The notes under the pieces were generated by a model. That model was not told the origin of the DNA and searched no databases. It saw nothing but the letters and a program-made list of their open reading frames with translations. Both the position numbers and the translations under genes were made by a program. From NCBI GenBank assembly GCA_042138015.1, contig JBHIVA010000077.1, positions 1-8,710 of the forward strand: 8,710 bases of DNA, given 5' to 3'. Position 1 is the stretch's first letter, and each line of letters starts with the position of its first letter. Shown here piece after piece: positions 1 through 5,922 of the stretch. Origin of the DNA: TH1177 sp042138015 (GTDB taxonomy: Archaea > Thermoproteota > Nitrososphaeria > Nitrososphaerales > Nitrososphaeraceae).

Positions 1-85
1 GACTAAGACCAAGAAAGTATAGATAAAGAGAATACAGTACAATAAAAGAAGAGGTTTTATTTCTTTCAAATTTAATTTTATTCAT
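1..85 (-). CDS. N-terminus of a probable secreted or membrane protein, cut by the left edge
   Basis: An ATG at 85 opens a frame that stays open to base 1, giving 28 residues. It begins with a basic stretch (MNKIKFERNK) followed by a hydrophobic run (FIVLYSLYLYFLGL), the layout of a signal peptide or first membrane segment. A TATA-like element, GATATA at 109-114, is centred about 26 bp upstream of the ATG, the distance expected for a leaderless archaeal transcript. That spacing is the main reason to believe this short piece. The function cannot be told from what is visible. It lies on the same strand as the secreted-protein genes to its right. Confidence 0.5.
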   Translation of the reverse strand, partial: MNKIKFERNKTSSFIVLYSLYLYFLGLS

Positions 86-106
86 ATTATGAATTGAAGT
101 TGAATA

Positions 107-118
107 GCTATATCTTTT
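107..118 (-). promoter_or_regulatory. TATA/BRE-like promoter of the left-edge gene
   Basis: Read on the minus strand the element is AAAAGATATAGC. The AT-core is centred about 26 bp before the ATG at 85, so transcription would begin at or next to the start codon. Inferred from spacing only. Confidence 0.4.
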
Positions 119-209
119 GCTGCTTAACTTAACAGAGCTCTCTATTGGGATAAATTTAATAATTTTTATTATATATTTTTCCTTTGAAAAGTACTTTTCA
201 TATGAAGGT

Positions 210-403
210 TCAAGATCTGTTATGAATTAAATATCCAGTTTCATTACCATGTACCCAGAAATGTGCTTGAAATTGTCTACCAAAATTAAGTACAAATTTT
301 AACTTAAGTAAACTACACATCTTTTATTTTTTCTATTTTGTAACTGTAAAGTATTATGAGATGTTAAATCTATAAAATTCAGAGGATAATTTATGTTTAC
401 CAT
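210..403 (-). pseudogene. Possible small gene remnant in two overlapping frames
   Basis: Two short minus-strand frames follow one another. The first (403 to 299, 34 aa) starts MVNINYPLNFIDLTSHN. The second (320 to 210, 36 aa, a different frame) contains FGRQFQAHFWVHGNETGYLI, which has a protein-like residue mix with His, Trp, Gly and few repeats. Joining them with one frameshift near 299-320 gives a product of about 60 residues. A TATA-like TTATTATAG at 425-433 is centred about 26 bp before the ATG at 403, supporting that start. No family was recognised. It may be a frameshifted gene, two tiny genes, or chance in AT-rich DNA; the composition of the second frame is the best argument for coding origin. 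Confidence 0.3.
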
Positions 404-501
404 TTTTAGTTTAATCAATTTGTTCTATAATAACAGATATTAAGATTTTTTAATTAAAAATGTAACTTAATTGCTAAGCTAACCTATCATCTCAAATATA
501 G

Positions 502-506
502 AAAAA
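502..506 (-). terminator. Possible T-tract terminator after the 525-aa gene
   Basis: About 20 bp past the stop the minus strand reads CCTATTTTTC. Archaeal RNA polymerase can stop at short U-tracts without a hairpin. AT-rich surroundings make this weak evidence. Confidence 0.25.
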
Positions 507-523
507 TAGGATTTTAGTAATCT

Positions 524-2101
524 TCAATTATCTTCATTTTTTAATTTTTTAACCTCAATTTGAATTGCTTCTTGCAAAGCAGGATCTTGACACATTGGTA
601 TAGATTCTGGTTTTAGATTAGTCCTTTTTGCACAAAATCCTATTAGGTGTTCGTCCTGAGCCTGTTTAATTTTTTTTTCTGACGATTCATCTAATTCTTC
701 CTCATACTTCTTAAGTTCTTCTGAACTCCATTTCGATTTCTCCTCTTCTAATCTCTTTTGTTGATGTTTAAGTTCTTCTGGATTTAACCATGATTTCTGA
801 GCTTCTATTCTCTCTTCTTCATACTTTAGTACTTCTGGACTCCATCTGACCTCTTCGTCATTGTTTTCATCTGAACCCAATTTTATTGAATTAGTCATCT
901 TCATTGAATTAATCATTTGAATTACTTTCTGTTCTAGATAATCAAATTGATTTCCTAAAGAAGTAAATGATCCCATCAATAATTCATTTCCTATCTTAGC
1001 ATAAAACATCATAAAGTAATTTCGAGGATAAGAATTAAAAGAATATTGTGACTGGGAATAAACAAACTTACATACAATATTTTCTTGAATTTTCATTTTG
1101 CCACATTCAATTCCTTCTTCTAATTGTCGGTCAATGTATAAATCTTGATTCAAAAAAGTTGGTACTAGTTGTTTGGTAATCTGTTTAATTGACTTATTGG
1201 GCATAGAATTTGATGTAAATCCTATTACTAATGCAGTCTCATCGCCAGCCGTTTTCTTATCTACAAATGCTACTTCTTCTCCATCAAATCTATTATTGTT
1301 AGGAATCGCAATCCATATAGATGGATCATATTCTAATGTAAACTTCCCTCTAGGATCTTTATATGTAGTTAATTTTAGTTTTTGTAATTGTTGTTGATCT
1401 TTTAATTGTTGTTGATTTAGAGATTCTATTTCATTTTCTTTCTCATTTGGAATCATAAAAGATGGCTTCTTTTTTTCTGATATTGGTTGAACCTCTTTTG
1501 ATGATGAGGATTGTAGTTTTTTATGTGGATCGAAAAGTTCAATTGAATTTAATATATTTTTAATATTTGAAAGATATTGATAAAAATTATTATTATCTGA
1601 TTGATATGTTAATTTATAAAAAATATCATTATTAAAAAAATCACGATTTTTAATCCATGAAATAAGATAATGATATTGTGTATTACCTCCTAGTGACGTA
1701 TATTCCATTTGCATCGCAGATATATTAGCATTAAGAGTTGTTTGGTTGTCATTAATCAATGAAAAAGTCTTTATTGGTTCATAGTATTTTGTGTAATCAT
1801 ATTGCACAAATTCGACTAAAGATTCACATTTACATTCATTTTTGAAGTTGTCACCTTGTTGAATCCGTACAGTTAAAGATGTATTATTGTTATTTATATT
1901 TTCTAATTTAAAAACACATAATGGTAGATCACAATTTGATTGATTTGCACCATGTAATTTCCATGATTCATCATATTCAAATTTTAATCCTAATTCTTTA
2001 GCATTAAACTCTTCTGCAGATACGTTATGTAAGATAATTGAAATCGATATTAGGAAAATAAGAGAAACAAATATCAGAGATATATTGTTCTTTCTCTTCA
2101 T
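524..2101 (-). CDS. Secreted protein with two PsbP-like domains, a Trp-Glu-Lys coiled coil and a Cys tail
   Basis: The 525-aa product starts with a clear signal peptide (MKRKNN then a hydrophobic stretch, probable cleavage after HNVSA near residue 29). Residues about 31-192 and 245-402 each look like a PsbP/MOG1-type alpha-beta domain: both begin with the typical entry (GLKFEYDESWKL; GKFTLEYDPSIWIAI) and end with a helix such as INSMKM. A Q/K/S-rich linker (193-243) with two QQQL units joins them. Residues 418-485 form a highly charged helix with three W-x-x-(P/S)-E-x-L-K units at W420, W438 and W458. The tail holds C490 and C504. Other cysteines sit in close pairs (57/62, 90/92, 333/344), fitting an oxidised extracytoplasmic protein. 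The ATG at 2101 is chosen because the signal peptide begins there and a TATA-like element lies about 33 bp upstream. PsbP-like domains are known from photosystem II, but in these archaea their role is unknown; no function is claimed. The closing TGA is followed on the minus strand by a short T-tract. Confidence 0.85.
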   Translation of the reverse strand: MKRKNNISLIFVSLIFLISISIILHNVSAEEFNAKELGLKFEYDESWKLHGANQSNCDLPLCVFKLENINNNNTSLTVRIQQGDNFKNECKCESLVEFVQYDYTKYYEPIKTFSLINDNQTTLNANISAMQMEYTSLGGNTQYHYLISWIKNRDFFNNDIFYKLTYQSDNNNFYQYLSNIKNILNSIELFDPHKKLQSSSSKEVQPISEKKKPSFMIPNEKENEIESLNQQQLKDQQQLQKLKLTTYKDPRGKFTLEYDPSIWIAIPNNNRFDGEEVAFVDKKTAGDETALVIGFTSNSMPNKSIKQITKQLVPTFLNQDLYIDRQLEEGIECGKMKIQENIVCKFVYSQSQYSFNSYPRNYFMMFYAKIGNELLMGSFTSLGNQFDYLEQKVIQMINSMKMTNSIKLGSDENNDEEVRWSPEVLKYEEERIEAQKSWLNPEELKHQQKRLEEEKSKWSSEELKKYEEELDESSEKKIKQAQDEHLIGFCAKRTNLKPESIPMCQDPALQEAIQIEVKKLKNEDN

Positions 2102-2129
2102 TTTTAAATAAATCGACTATCATAATCTT

Positions 2130-2139
2130 CTATATAACT
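2130..2139 (-). promoter_or_regulatory. TATA-like promoter of the 525-aa gene
   Basis: The minus strand reads AGTTATATAG, centred about 33 bp before the ATG at 2101, leaving a leader of only a few bases. It lies in the 57-bp gap after the upstream gene, so the two genes are probably transcribed separately. Confidence 0.4.
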
Positions 2140-2158
2140 ATTTTGAAATAAAAATTAT

Positions 2159-2710
2159 TCAATCTTTTAATGTAATAGATCTAATGATCTCAAGCATTAT
2201 AGGCTCCATCTCCTCATAATGTGTCACTGGCCCTCCAGACATTAATGTATAGTAACGTGAATTATCATCAAAAAATGACATAGAGATCAGAATTCCATAT
2301 TTATCATCACTTAGATAATCAATTTTTGAAGCATATAGTTCAGAATATGCAGGTAGTTCACCAATTGTGATTTCTCCATATGGATATGATTCTACTTTAT
2401 AGGAATCTATCATTTCAGATGTTGCACCTATAAGCCAAGAGTCGTAGTACATATCAGGATTTTCCCTTAAATATTCTGATTCTATATGTCCAGTAGACCC
2501 TTGAATTAACATGTTAGTCTGGGGATGTTTTAGTTGGAAATCTTGTGTATCAAATTTACTTGTAGGTAGAGTTAAACTCCAATCTGGAGGGTGTTCAAAA
2601 GTAATTGTTTCTGTTTCGCTTGTTACCCAATCTGTCTTGTCTACTTGTCCAAAAGTCTGATTTGTAATAACGAGAGATAATACTAATATTGTGCTTGTAA
2701 CTACTAGCAT
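2159..2710 (-). CDS. Short secreted PsbP-like protein
   Basis: From the ATG at 2710 the product is 183 aa. It has a hydrophobic leader (MLVVTSTILVLSLVITNQTF) with probable cleavage near TFGQ, then a single domain opening ETITFEHPPDWSLTLP, the same F-x-x-P-x-x-W pattern that starts PsbP-like domains, and ending in a C-terminal helix (IMLEIIRSITLKD). There are no cysteines, unlike its neighbours. The frame extends to a TTG at 2746 (195 aa). I prefer the ATG because a good TATA-like TTTTATAATA (2748-2757) would place the transcription start near 2726, downstream of the TTG; if the alternative TATA at 2798-2809 is used, the TTG is possible. The leader lacks the usual basic residues under either start. 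Function is unknown; the PsbP-like call rests on the domain-start pattern, size and neighbours. Confidence 0.75.
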   Translation of the reverse strand: MLVVTSTILVLSLVITNQTFGQVDKTDWVTSETETITFEHPPDWSLTLPTSKFDTQDFQLKHPQTNMLIQGSTGHIESEYLRENPDMYYDSWLIGATSEMIDSYKVESYPYGEITIGELPAYSELYASKIDYLSDDKYGILISMSFFDDNSRYYTLMSGGPVTHYEEMEPIMLEIIRSITLKD

Positions 2711-2747
2711 AGCTAATGTATTGGTCAATAAATGTGAAAGAATCAAC

Positions 2748-2757
2748 TATTATAAAA
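2748..2757 (-). promoter_or_regulatory. TATA-like promoter of the short PsbP-like gene
   Basis: The minus strand reads TTTTATAATA. Counting about 26 bp downstream puts transcription start near 2726, 16 bases before the ATG at 2710. A second palindromic candidate (AATTATATAATT) lies at 2798-2809. Confidence 0.35.
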
Positions 2758-2835
2758 ATATCAGATAAGCTTTTTTCTAATTATTTTTCCTTATTCAAAT
2801 TATATAATTTTTTTCTGAGTAGATAATTTTTTGCT

Positions 2836-2858
2836 ATAGATATTAATTTAATATCTAT
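2836..2858. repeat. Perfect 23-bp palindrome, candidate operator
   Basis: The plus strand has ATAGATATTAA, one spacer base, then TTAATATCTAT: two exactly complementary 11-bp arms. It lies about 35 bp past the stop of the 303-aa gene and about 27 bp upstream of the distal TATA candidate of the short PsbP-like gene. No U-tract follows on either strand, so a terminator hairpin is less likely than a site for a dimeric regulator or an RNA stem. No known consensus was recognised. Confidence 0.45.
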
Positions 2859-2893
2859 TGTACATCCTAACACATCTAGTATCATTAAACTCA

Positions 2894-3805
2894 TTACGGA
2901 GTTAACGGAATCTTACCTTCTATTATTTTTTTTAATTTTTTATTGCAACTAGGTTCCAAACTACATTGAGCTGCTTCTAGAGCTATTTCGTTACGAGTAA
3001 ACGGATCGACATTCTTTATGTCTCCTACATTCAAGTTGTAGTTATAAAATCCATAAGCACAGGCAATAACAGCTGCGGCTTTATAAGTCTCATCTTCTTT
3101 GTATATGCGGGGTAAGGGATTAACATAATTATCAGCACAATCTAAAAGTTGTCCCTTACTATTTCCTTTTGAAACAGTTTCTAACTTTGTATTTGTATTA
3201 CTGTCGATAAACTTCAGAGAATTTATAAAATGATTACGAATTTCTGTATTTTCAGCGTTATTAAAACTATTGATATTCGTGGTGTCTCCTCTGTCAGGTT
3301 CACCTAAAAATACGATGTGATATTGAGTATCTCCTAAATTAACAGACCATGATTGAACAGCTCGTTCTGATGTATCTTCATGCATTACAAATTCAAATGA
3401 TCCTATTTTTTCATTATCTATAGTTAGATATTTAGGCTCTTCAATTATCTTTGCATTTCTCGTATACTGTTGTTCAAATGAAGGGCTTATCAGATTCTGA
3501 AATACTACTTCAGTAAAATCCTCAGTACTTTTAAATTTCCATGTTGGATCATAATATTTATCTATACTAATTTCTTCCCCTGATGAACTTTGAATTAATA
3601 TTTCAGGTACAACTTCATGTTGAGAATTACTCTCTGTAGTTTTTTCTGTTAAAGACCAACTGATAGGAAATTCAAATTCTATTCCATATTTGTTACTTGT
3701 ATGTTTGTAGTATTCTGTTGCAACTACCTCATTATATTGAAGTATTAAAAATAAACTCAAAATGATAGATAATCCTAATGAGAACATCAAATGATAGATA
3801 TTCAT
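2894..3805 (-). CDS. Secreted PsbP-like protein with C-terminal four-cysteine domain
   Basis: From the ATG at 3805 the product is 303 aa; a TTG one codon earlier (3808) is also possible. A signal peptide occupies about residues 1-29 (MNIYHLMFSL then a hydrophobic run, probable cleavage after EVVA). Residues about 32-201 look like one PsbP-like domain: it starts NKYGIEFEFPISWSLTEK and ends NHFINSLKFID, with the strand pattern and final helix seen in its neighbours. After a Ser/Thr/Asn/Lys linker, residues about 220-300 form a second region with four cysteines (223, 249, 281, 287), rich in Tyr and Ala, possibly held by two disulfides outside the cell. No fold was recognised for that part. A TATA-like GTTTATGT (3830-3837) is centred about 28 bp before the ATG. 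The next gene downstream begins about 180 bp away, so co-transcription is uncertain. The biochemical role is unknown. Confidence 0.8.
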   Translation of the reverse strand: MNIYHLMFSLGLSIILSLFLILQYNEVVATEYYKHTSNKYGIEFEFPISWSLTEKTTESNSQHEVVPEILIQSSSGEEISIDKYYDPTWKFKSTEDFTEVVFQNLISPSFEQQYTRNAKIIEEPKYLTIDNEKIGSFEFVMHEDTSERAVQSWSVNLGDTQYHIVFLGEPDRGDTTNINSFNNAENTEIRNHFINSLKFIDSNTNTKLETVSKGNSKGQLLDCADNYVNPLPRIYKEDETYKAAAVIACAYGFYNYNLNVGDIKNVDPFTRNEIALEAAQCSLEPSCNKKLKKIIEGKIPLTP

Positions 3806-3829
3806 CAATATTAGAGAATTCCTTGAAGT

Positions 3830-3837
3830 ACATAAAC
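3830..3837 (-). promoter_or_regulatory. TATA-like element before the 303-aa gene
   Basis: The minus strand reads GTTTATGT, centred about 28 bp upstream of the ATG at 3805, consistent with a leaderless transcript. It matches the archaeal TATA pattern only moderately. Confidence 0.3.
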
Positions 3838-3878
3838 TTTATTCCATAATATTGAATTATAATAAAGTTATATAAGAT

Positions 3879-4345
3879 TCAATAAGTATATTGACAAGAT
3901 TCTGGATCTAAATTTGGCTTTTTTGCACAAAAGTCAATTATTTTTTTTATTAACATTTTTTGCATTCTCTATTAATATGTCTCCTGCGAGATGTTTATAC
4001 ATGAAAAAATATGCATTTTGATCATAAATAGCTTCATTACAATTAACAAACGGTTGATAATAACCTTCACTCTTTAAAGTTTGACAATACAATAATCTGA
4101 TCAGATTTGGTTTTATTTTCTGCAATGTCTTGTGCAGTAAATCAATCTCCATCTGTTAATTCCTTTAAAACATCTTTGGTATTCTCATCAAGACCAATTA
4201 ACCTATCTCCAAAAAATGTATCAAAATCATGTCCTAGGGGGCCAAAAAGTTTTCCAGTTTCAGTTTCATAGGCTGCCCTAGAATTCCCGACAGAAATACT
4301 AAACAAAACCCCGATAATCACTCCTATAACTTCTTTATGTTTCAA
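3879..4345 (-). pseudogene. Decayed gene for a small secreted protein (one stop, two frameshifts)
   Basis: A TTG at 4345 begins a signal-peptide-like N-terminus (MKHKEVIGVIIGVLFSISVG) and reads 67 residues to a TGA at 4144-4142. The same frame continues after the TGA with protein-like sequence (FTAQDIAENKTKSDQ, then IIVLSNFK) to about 4070. There a +1 shift is needed to enter the next frame (SEGYYQPFVNCNEAIYD to NVNKK). At an eight-A run (3942-3949 on the plus strand, as T's) a second +1 shift leads into IIDFCAKKPNLDPESCQYTY, ending at 3879. Read through, the product would be about 155 aa. The final segment matches the tail of the 525-aa neighbour, showing that it really was coding. The TGA could be a former TGG (Trp). 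A TATA-like TTTTATAAT is centred 26 bp before the TTG, so it may still be transcribed. Alternatives: two or three separate short genes, or sequencing errors in homopolymers. Confidence 0.6.
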
Positions 4346-4368
4346 ATTGATTCCACTTTATATTAGTA

Positions 4369-4377
4369 TTATAAAAC
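4369..4377 (-). promoter_or_regulatory. TATA-like promoter of the decayed secreted-protein gene
   Basis: The minus strand reads TTTTATAAT, centred about 26 bp before the TTG at 4345, the standard leaderless spacing. It supports the TTG as the original start and suggests the promoter outlived the reading frame. Confidence 0.45.
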
Positions 4378-4655
4378 CTTTTCTTACTAGTTGTTATACT
4401 TATTGACAGATCGATGTAAACTTAATCATTCCTTTATAACAAAATTTTTATTTTATTTTTAATTAATCTAATTAGATGGAGCCTCAATTGTCATATACAG
4501 CTAAAACCACAGAGGCTAGATCGGCAGACAATATATAATTACTTTTCAAAATATTAATACGTGTTCATATAAAAGGCATTTATATAATGTCATAAAGATC
4601 TTAATGATATAATATATCAGAATTTATCAATATATATATTTACATCATTAAACAT
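4378..4655. other. AT-rich intergenic stretch without a supported gene
   Basis: No frame of useful length is open on either strand. The only thing noted is a 20-residue plus-strand frame at 4476-4538 (MEPQLSYTAKTTEARSADNI) in a locally GC-richer patch; it lacks a TATA element at the right distance and is not called. Confidence 0.4.
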
Positions 4656-4916
4656 TCAAAGAATATCATCGCTATTTCTTTCACTGATTACATTATTACT
4701 TCTTGTAAGAAATTTAACTTGATGAACTTTGATAACTCTTGGTCTTAATTGTAAAAACTGAATTTGTTCGTCTTTCAATTCCTTTCTTTCTCTAGCAAAA
4801 TAAAAAGACCTAAACGTATTCAATTGCTCATCTACTGTTATTGATATTTCTTTATTCTGGTTTATTAAATATATATTGACTAATTCATTATAGTAAAAGT
4901 TTAAAGCTCCAGTGTT
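4656..4916 (-). pseudogene. 86-codon coding-like frame without a start codon, probable gene remnant
   Basis: The minus strand is open for 86 codons from just after a TAG (4919-4917) to a TGA at 4658-4656. The residue mix is convincingly protein-like: FYYNELVNIYLINQNKEI, DEQLNTFRSFYFARERKEL, KDEQIQFLQLRPRVIKVHQV. No ATG or GTG occurs in frame. The first usable start is TTG at 4823, which would leave 45 residues and drop the coding-like first part. This suggests the 3' end of a longer gene truncated on its 5' side near 4917, right where the promoter of the divergent plus-strand gene lies. No family was recognised. A short true gene starting at the TTG, or an unusual start, cannot be excluded. 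Confidence 0.4.
4899..4906 (+). promoter_or_regulatory. TATA-like promoter of the small plus-strand gene
   Basis: GTTTAAAG is centred about 28 bp before the TTG at 4931, fitting a leaderless transcript. It overlaps the beginning of the divergent minus-strand remnant. Confidence 0.35.
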
Positions 4917-4930
4917 CTATAATACAAAAA

Positions 4931-5287
4931 TTGAAAAATGCCATACTAACTAATTCAGAACTAGATTGGTTAACTGGAAAAAAGAAAGTATCAAAAATTT
5001 ATGAATATAGAATTAAAAGCGATATAAAAAAGAAAATAACCATCCTAAAACAATTAGAATTACCTTTACTAGCAAAACATGGCTTTACCAACGATCTGAG
5101 TGTATTTCCTCAGCTGAATGAATATCCTCAGCTTTCAACATCAATTAATAGCAACCAGAATCAAATACGCCCCGACTCACATCCAATTCGTGCTCAAAAT
5201 AGTAGCCTTGGGCGGGATTTCCCGTGTGTTTCCACACTTTTGGACCCGCGACCTTTTCCTTACCAAGGAAACGCTCTTCCAGGCTGA
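4931..5287 (+). CDS. Small protein with conserved-looking N-terminus; its 3' end is antisense to the tRNA
   Basis: A TTG at 4931 opens a 118-codon frame; no ATG is available in frame upstream or near it. The first 55 or so residues (LTNSELDWLTGKKKVSK, YEYRIKSDIKKKI, LKQLELPLLAKHGF) resemble, from memory, a family of short archaeal ORFs with an L-T-x-x-E-x-x-x-L-x-G ... Y-E-x-x-I-K-x-x-I-K-K-K-I core. This recollection is unchecked and no function is known to me. The rest is low-complexity (Q/N/S/P), and from about residue 92 it is encoded by the strand opposite the tRNA-Thr gene, so the tail is shaped by tRNA sequence. Either the true protein tolerates a tRNA-derived tail, or the frame only happens to stay open beyond about residue 60. 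The TATA-like element at 4899-4906 supports expression. It is the only plus-strand gene of appreciable length here. Confidence 0.5.
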   Translation: MKNAILTNSELDWLTGKKKVSKIYEYRIKSDIKKKITILKQLELPLLAKHGFTNDLSVFPQLNEYPQLSTSINSNQNQIRPDSHPIRAQNSSLGRDFPCVSTLLDPRPFPYQGNALPG

Positions 5288-5298
5288 GCTACCAAGGC
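5204..5298 (-). tRNA. tRNA-Thr (anticodon GGT) with a 21-nt T-loop insertion
   Basis: Reading the minus strand from 5298: acceptor GCCTTGG pairs with CCAAGGC; TA at positions 8-9; D stem GCTC/GAGC with loop AGCCTGGAA carrying A14, G15, G18, G19 and A21; anticodon stem TTTCC/GGAAA with loop TTGGTAA, so anticodon GGT reads Thr codons ACC/ACU; variable AGGTC, whose C48 can pair with G15; T stem GCGGG/CCCGC. The discriminator is T (U73), which suits archaeal threonine tRNAs. No CCA is encoded. The gene is 95 nt; removing the T-loop insertion leaves 74 nt. All stems are perfect, so it looks functional. Position 55 is C rather than the almost universal T (pseudouridine). Transcription runs leftward; possible promoters are CTATAAAG at 5311-5318 (rather close) and TTTATATTAT near 5352-5361 (leaves a leader for RNase P). 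Confidence 0.93.
5218..5238 (-). other. Putative 21-nt non-canonical tRNA intron in the T-loop (59/60)
   Basis: Between T-stem arms GCGGG and CCCGC the loop is 28 nt instead of 7. The extra part contains a hairpin GTGTG-GAAA-CACAC. T54-C55-C56 can pair with GGG, leaving AAAA bulged on one side and AAAT on the other: a relaxed bulge-helix-bulge of 4-3-4, the substrate type of archaeal tRNA-splicing endonuclease. Cutting at matching places in the two bulges always gives the same 7-nt T-loop, TCCAAAT, close to consensus TTCAAAT. The coordinates are one of four equivalent registers (up to 5221-5241). Introns at T-loop positions are known in archaea that have the broad-specificity enzyme; that this is one is inference from folding. 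Confidence 0.75.
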
Positions 5299-5922
5299 AT
5301 AGACGAGACTCTTTATAGATATCCCTCTCGTAATTCAGAATCTAACTTGGATAATATAAATGAAAAATCGAATAATAATATTCTAACAACGAAAAAATTT
5401 TCTTTACTCTCAATCTAAATTCATATAACTATCTATATTAAAATTGTGAGATTAATACTCAAACTATTCTAGTTATCTTAACCAGATGCTATGAAAATAT
5501 GACTATCAAAGATTCTTAGATGGAAAATTCTATAAAATAATAAAAAGAGTTAATTAAAATAACTTTCAAAGACTTTGTACTCATCTAAAAAAATTATGCG
5601 AAAATTAGTCGAAAATTCTTTAAATTATATGACAACTTTTATTTAGTTAACATTTTTGCATAATTCTACAAGACATATACAGATGAAATTAAACCTATCA
5701 GCTAATATATGATATAAAATAAATAGTATACAAGGATTAAGAAAAATTATAAAAACACGAAATCTAGTAGAAATTTATAATTATCCTTATTTATTTTTGT
5801 TTATTTTATGGTATGTTTATACTTGGTGACTATGCTTAGTATGTAAATCCAATCTTTCTAGAAAATTTAATATATAATTGTTATTAATTATTATTCCAAT
5901 AAATTATAACAAATTATATTAT
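5299..5922. other. AT-rich intergenic region, no supported gene
   Basis: No long frame is open on either strand. Contents noted: tRNA promoter candidates at 5311-5318 and 5352-5361; a 32-residue plus-strand tail frame ending at 5418 (YRYPSRNSESNLDNINEK) that has no start of its own; and a loose inverted repeat, aattatgcgaaaa at 5592-5604 against tttttgcataatt at 5653-5665, with one indel and a 48-bp spacer. In DNA this AT-rich the inverted repeat may be chance. Confidence 0.4.

Noticed and set aside
1173..1397. 74-codon plus-strand frame
   Set aside because: It is the opposite strand of the well-supported 525-aa gene and has no promoter or recognisable domain.
4476..4538. 20-residue plus-strand frame starting MEPQLSYT
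   Set aside because: No promoter at a suitable distance, very short, and the reverse strand looks equally plausible.
4600..4660. Possible C/D box sRNA (AATGATG and CTGA on the minus strand)
   Set aside because: The would-be guide segments are almost pure A/T, with no stem and no plausible rRNA target.
5204..5298. tRNA gene as integration (att) site of a mobile element
   Set aside because: No integrase gene and no second copy of the tRNA 3' end were found in the window.
5118..5418. Two overlapping plus-strand frames (66 and 64 codons)
   Set aside because: They cross the tRNA on the wrong strand and have no promoter. The tail near 5311-5418 looks somewhat coding but has no start of its own outside the tRNA.
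5592..5665. Inverted repeat aattatgc / gcataatt with 48-bp spacer
   Set aside because: Imperfect, long spacer, and composition makes chance likely.
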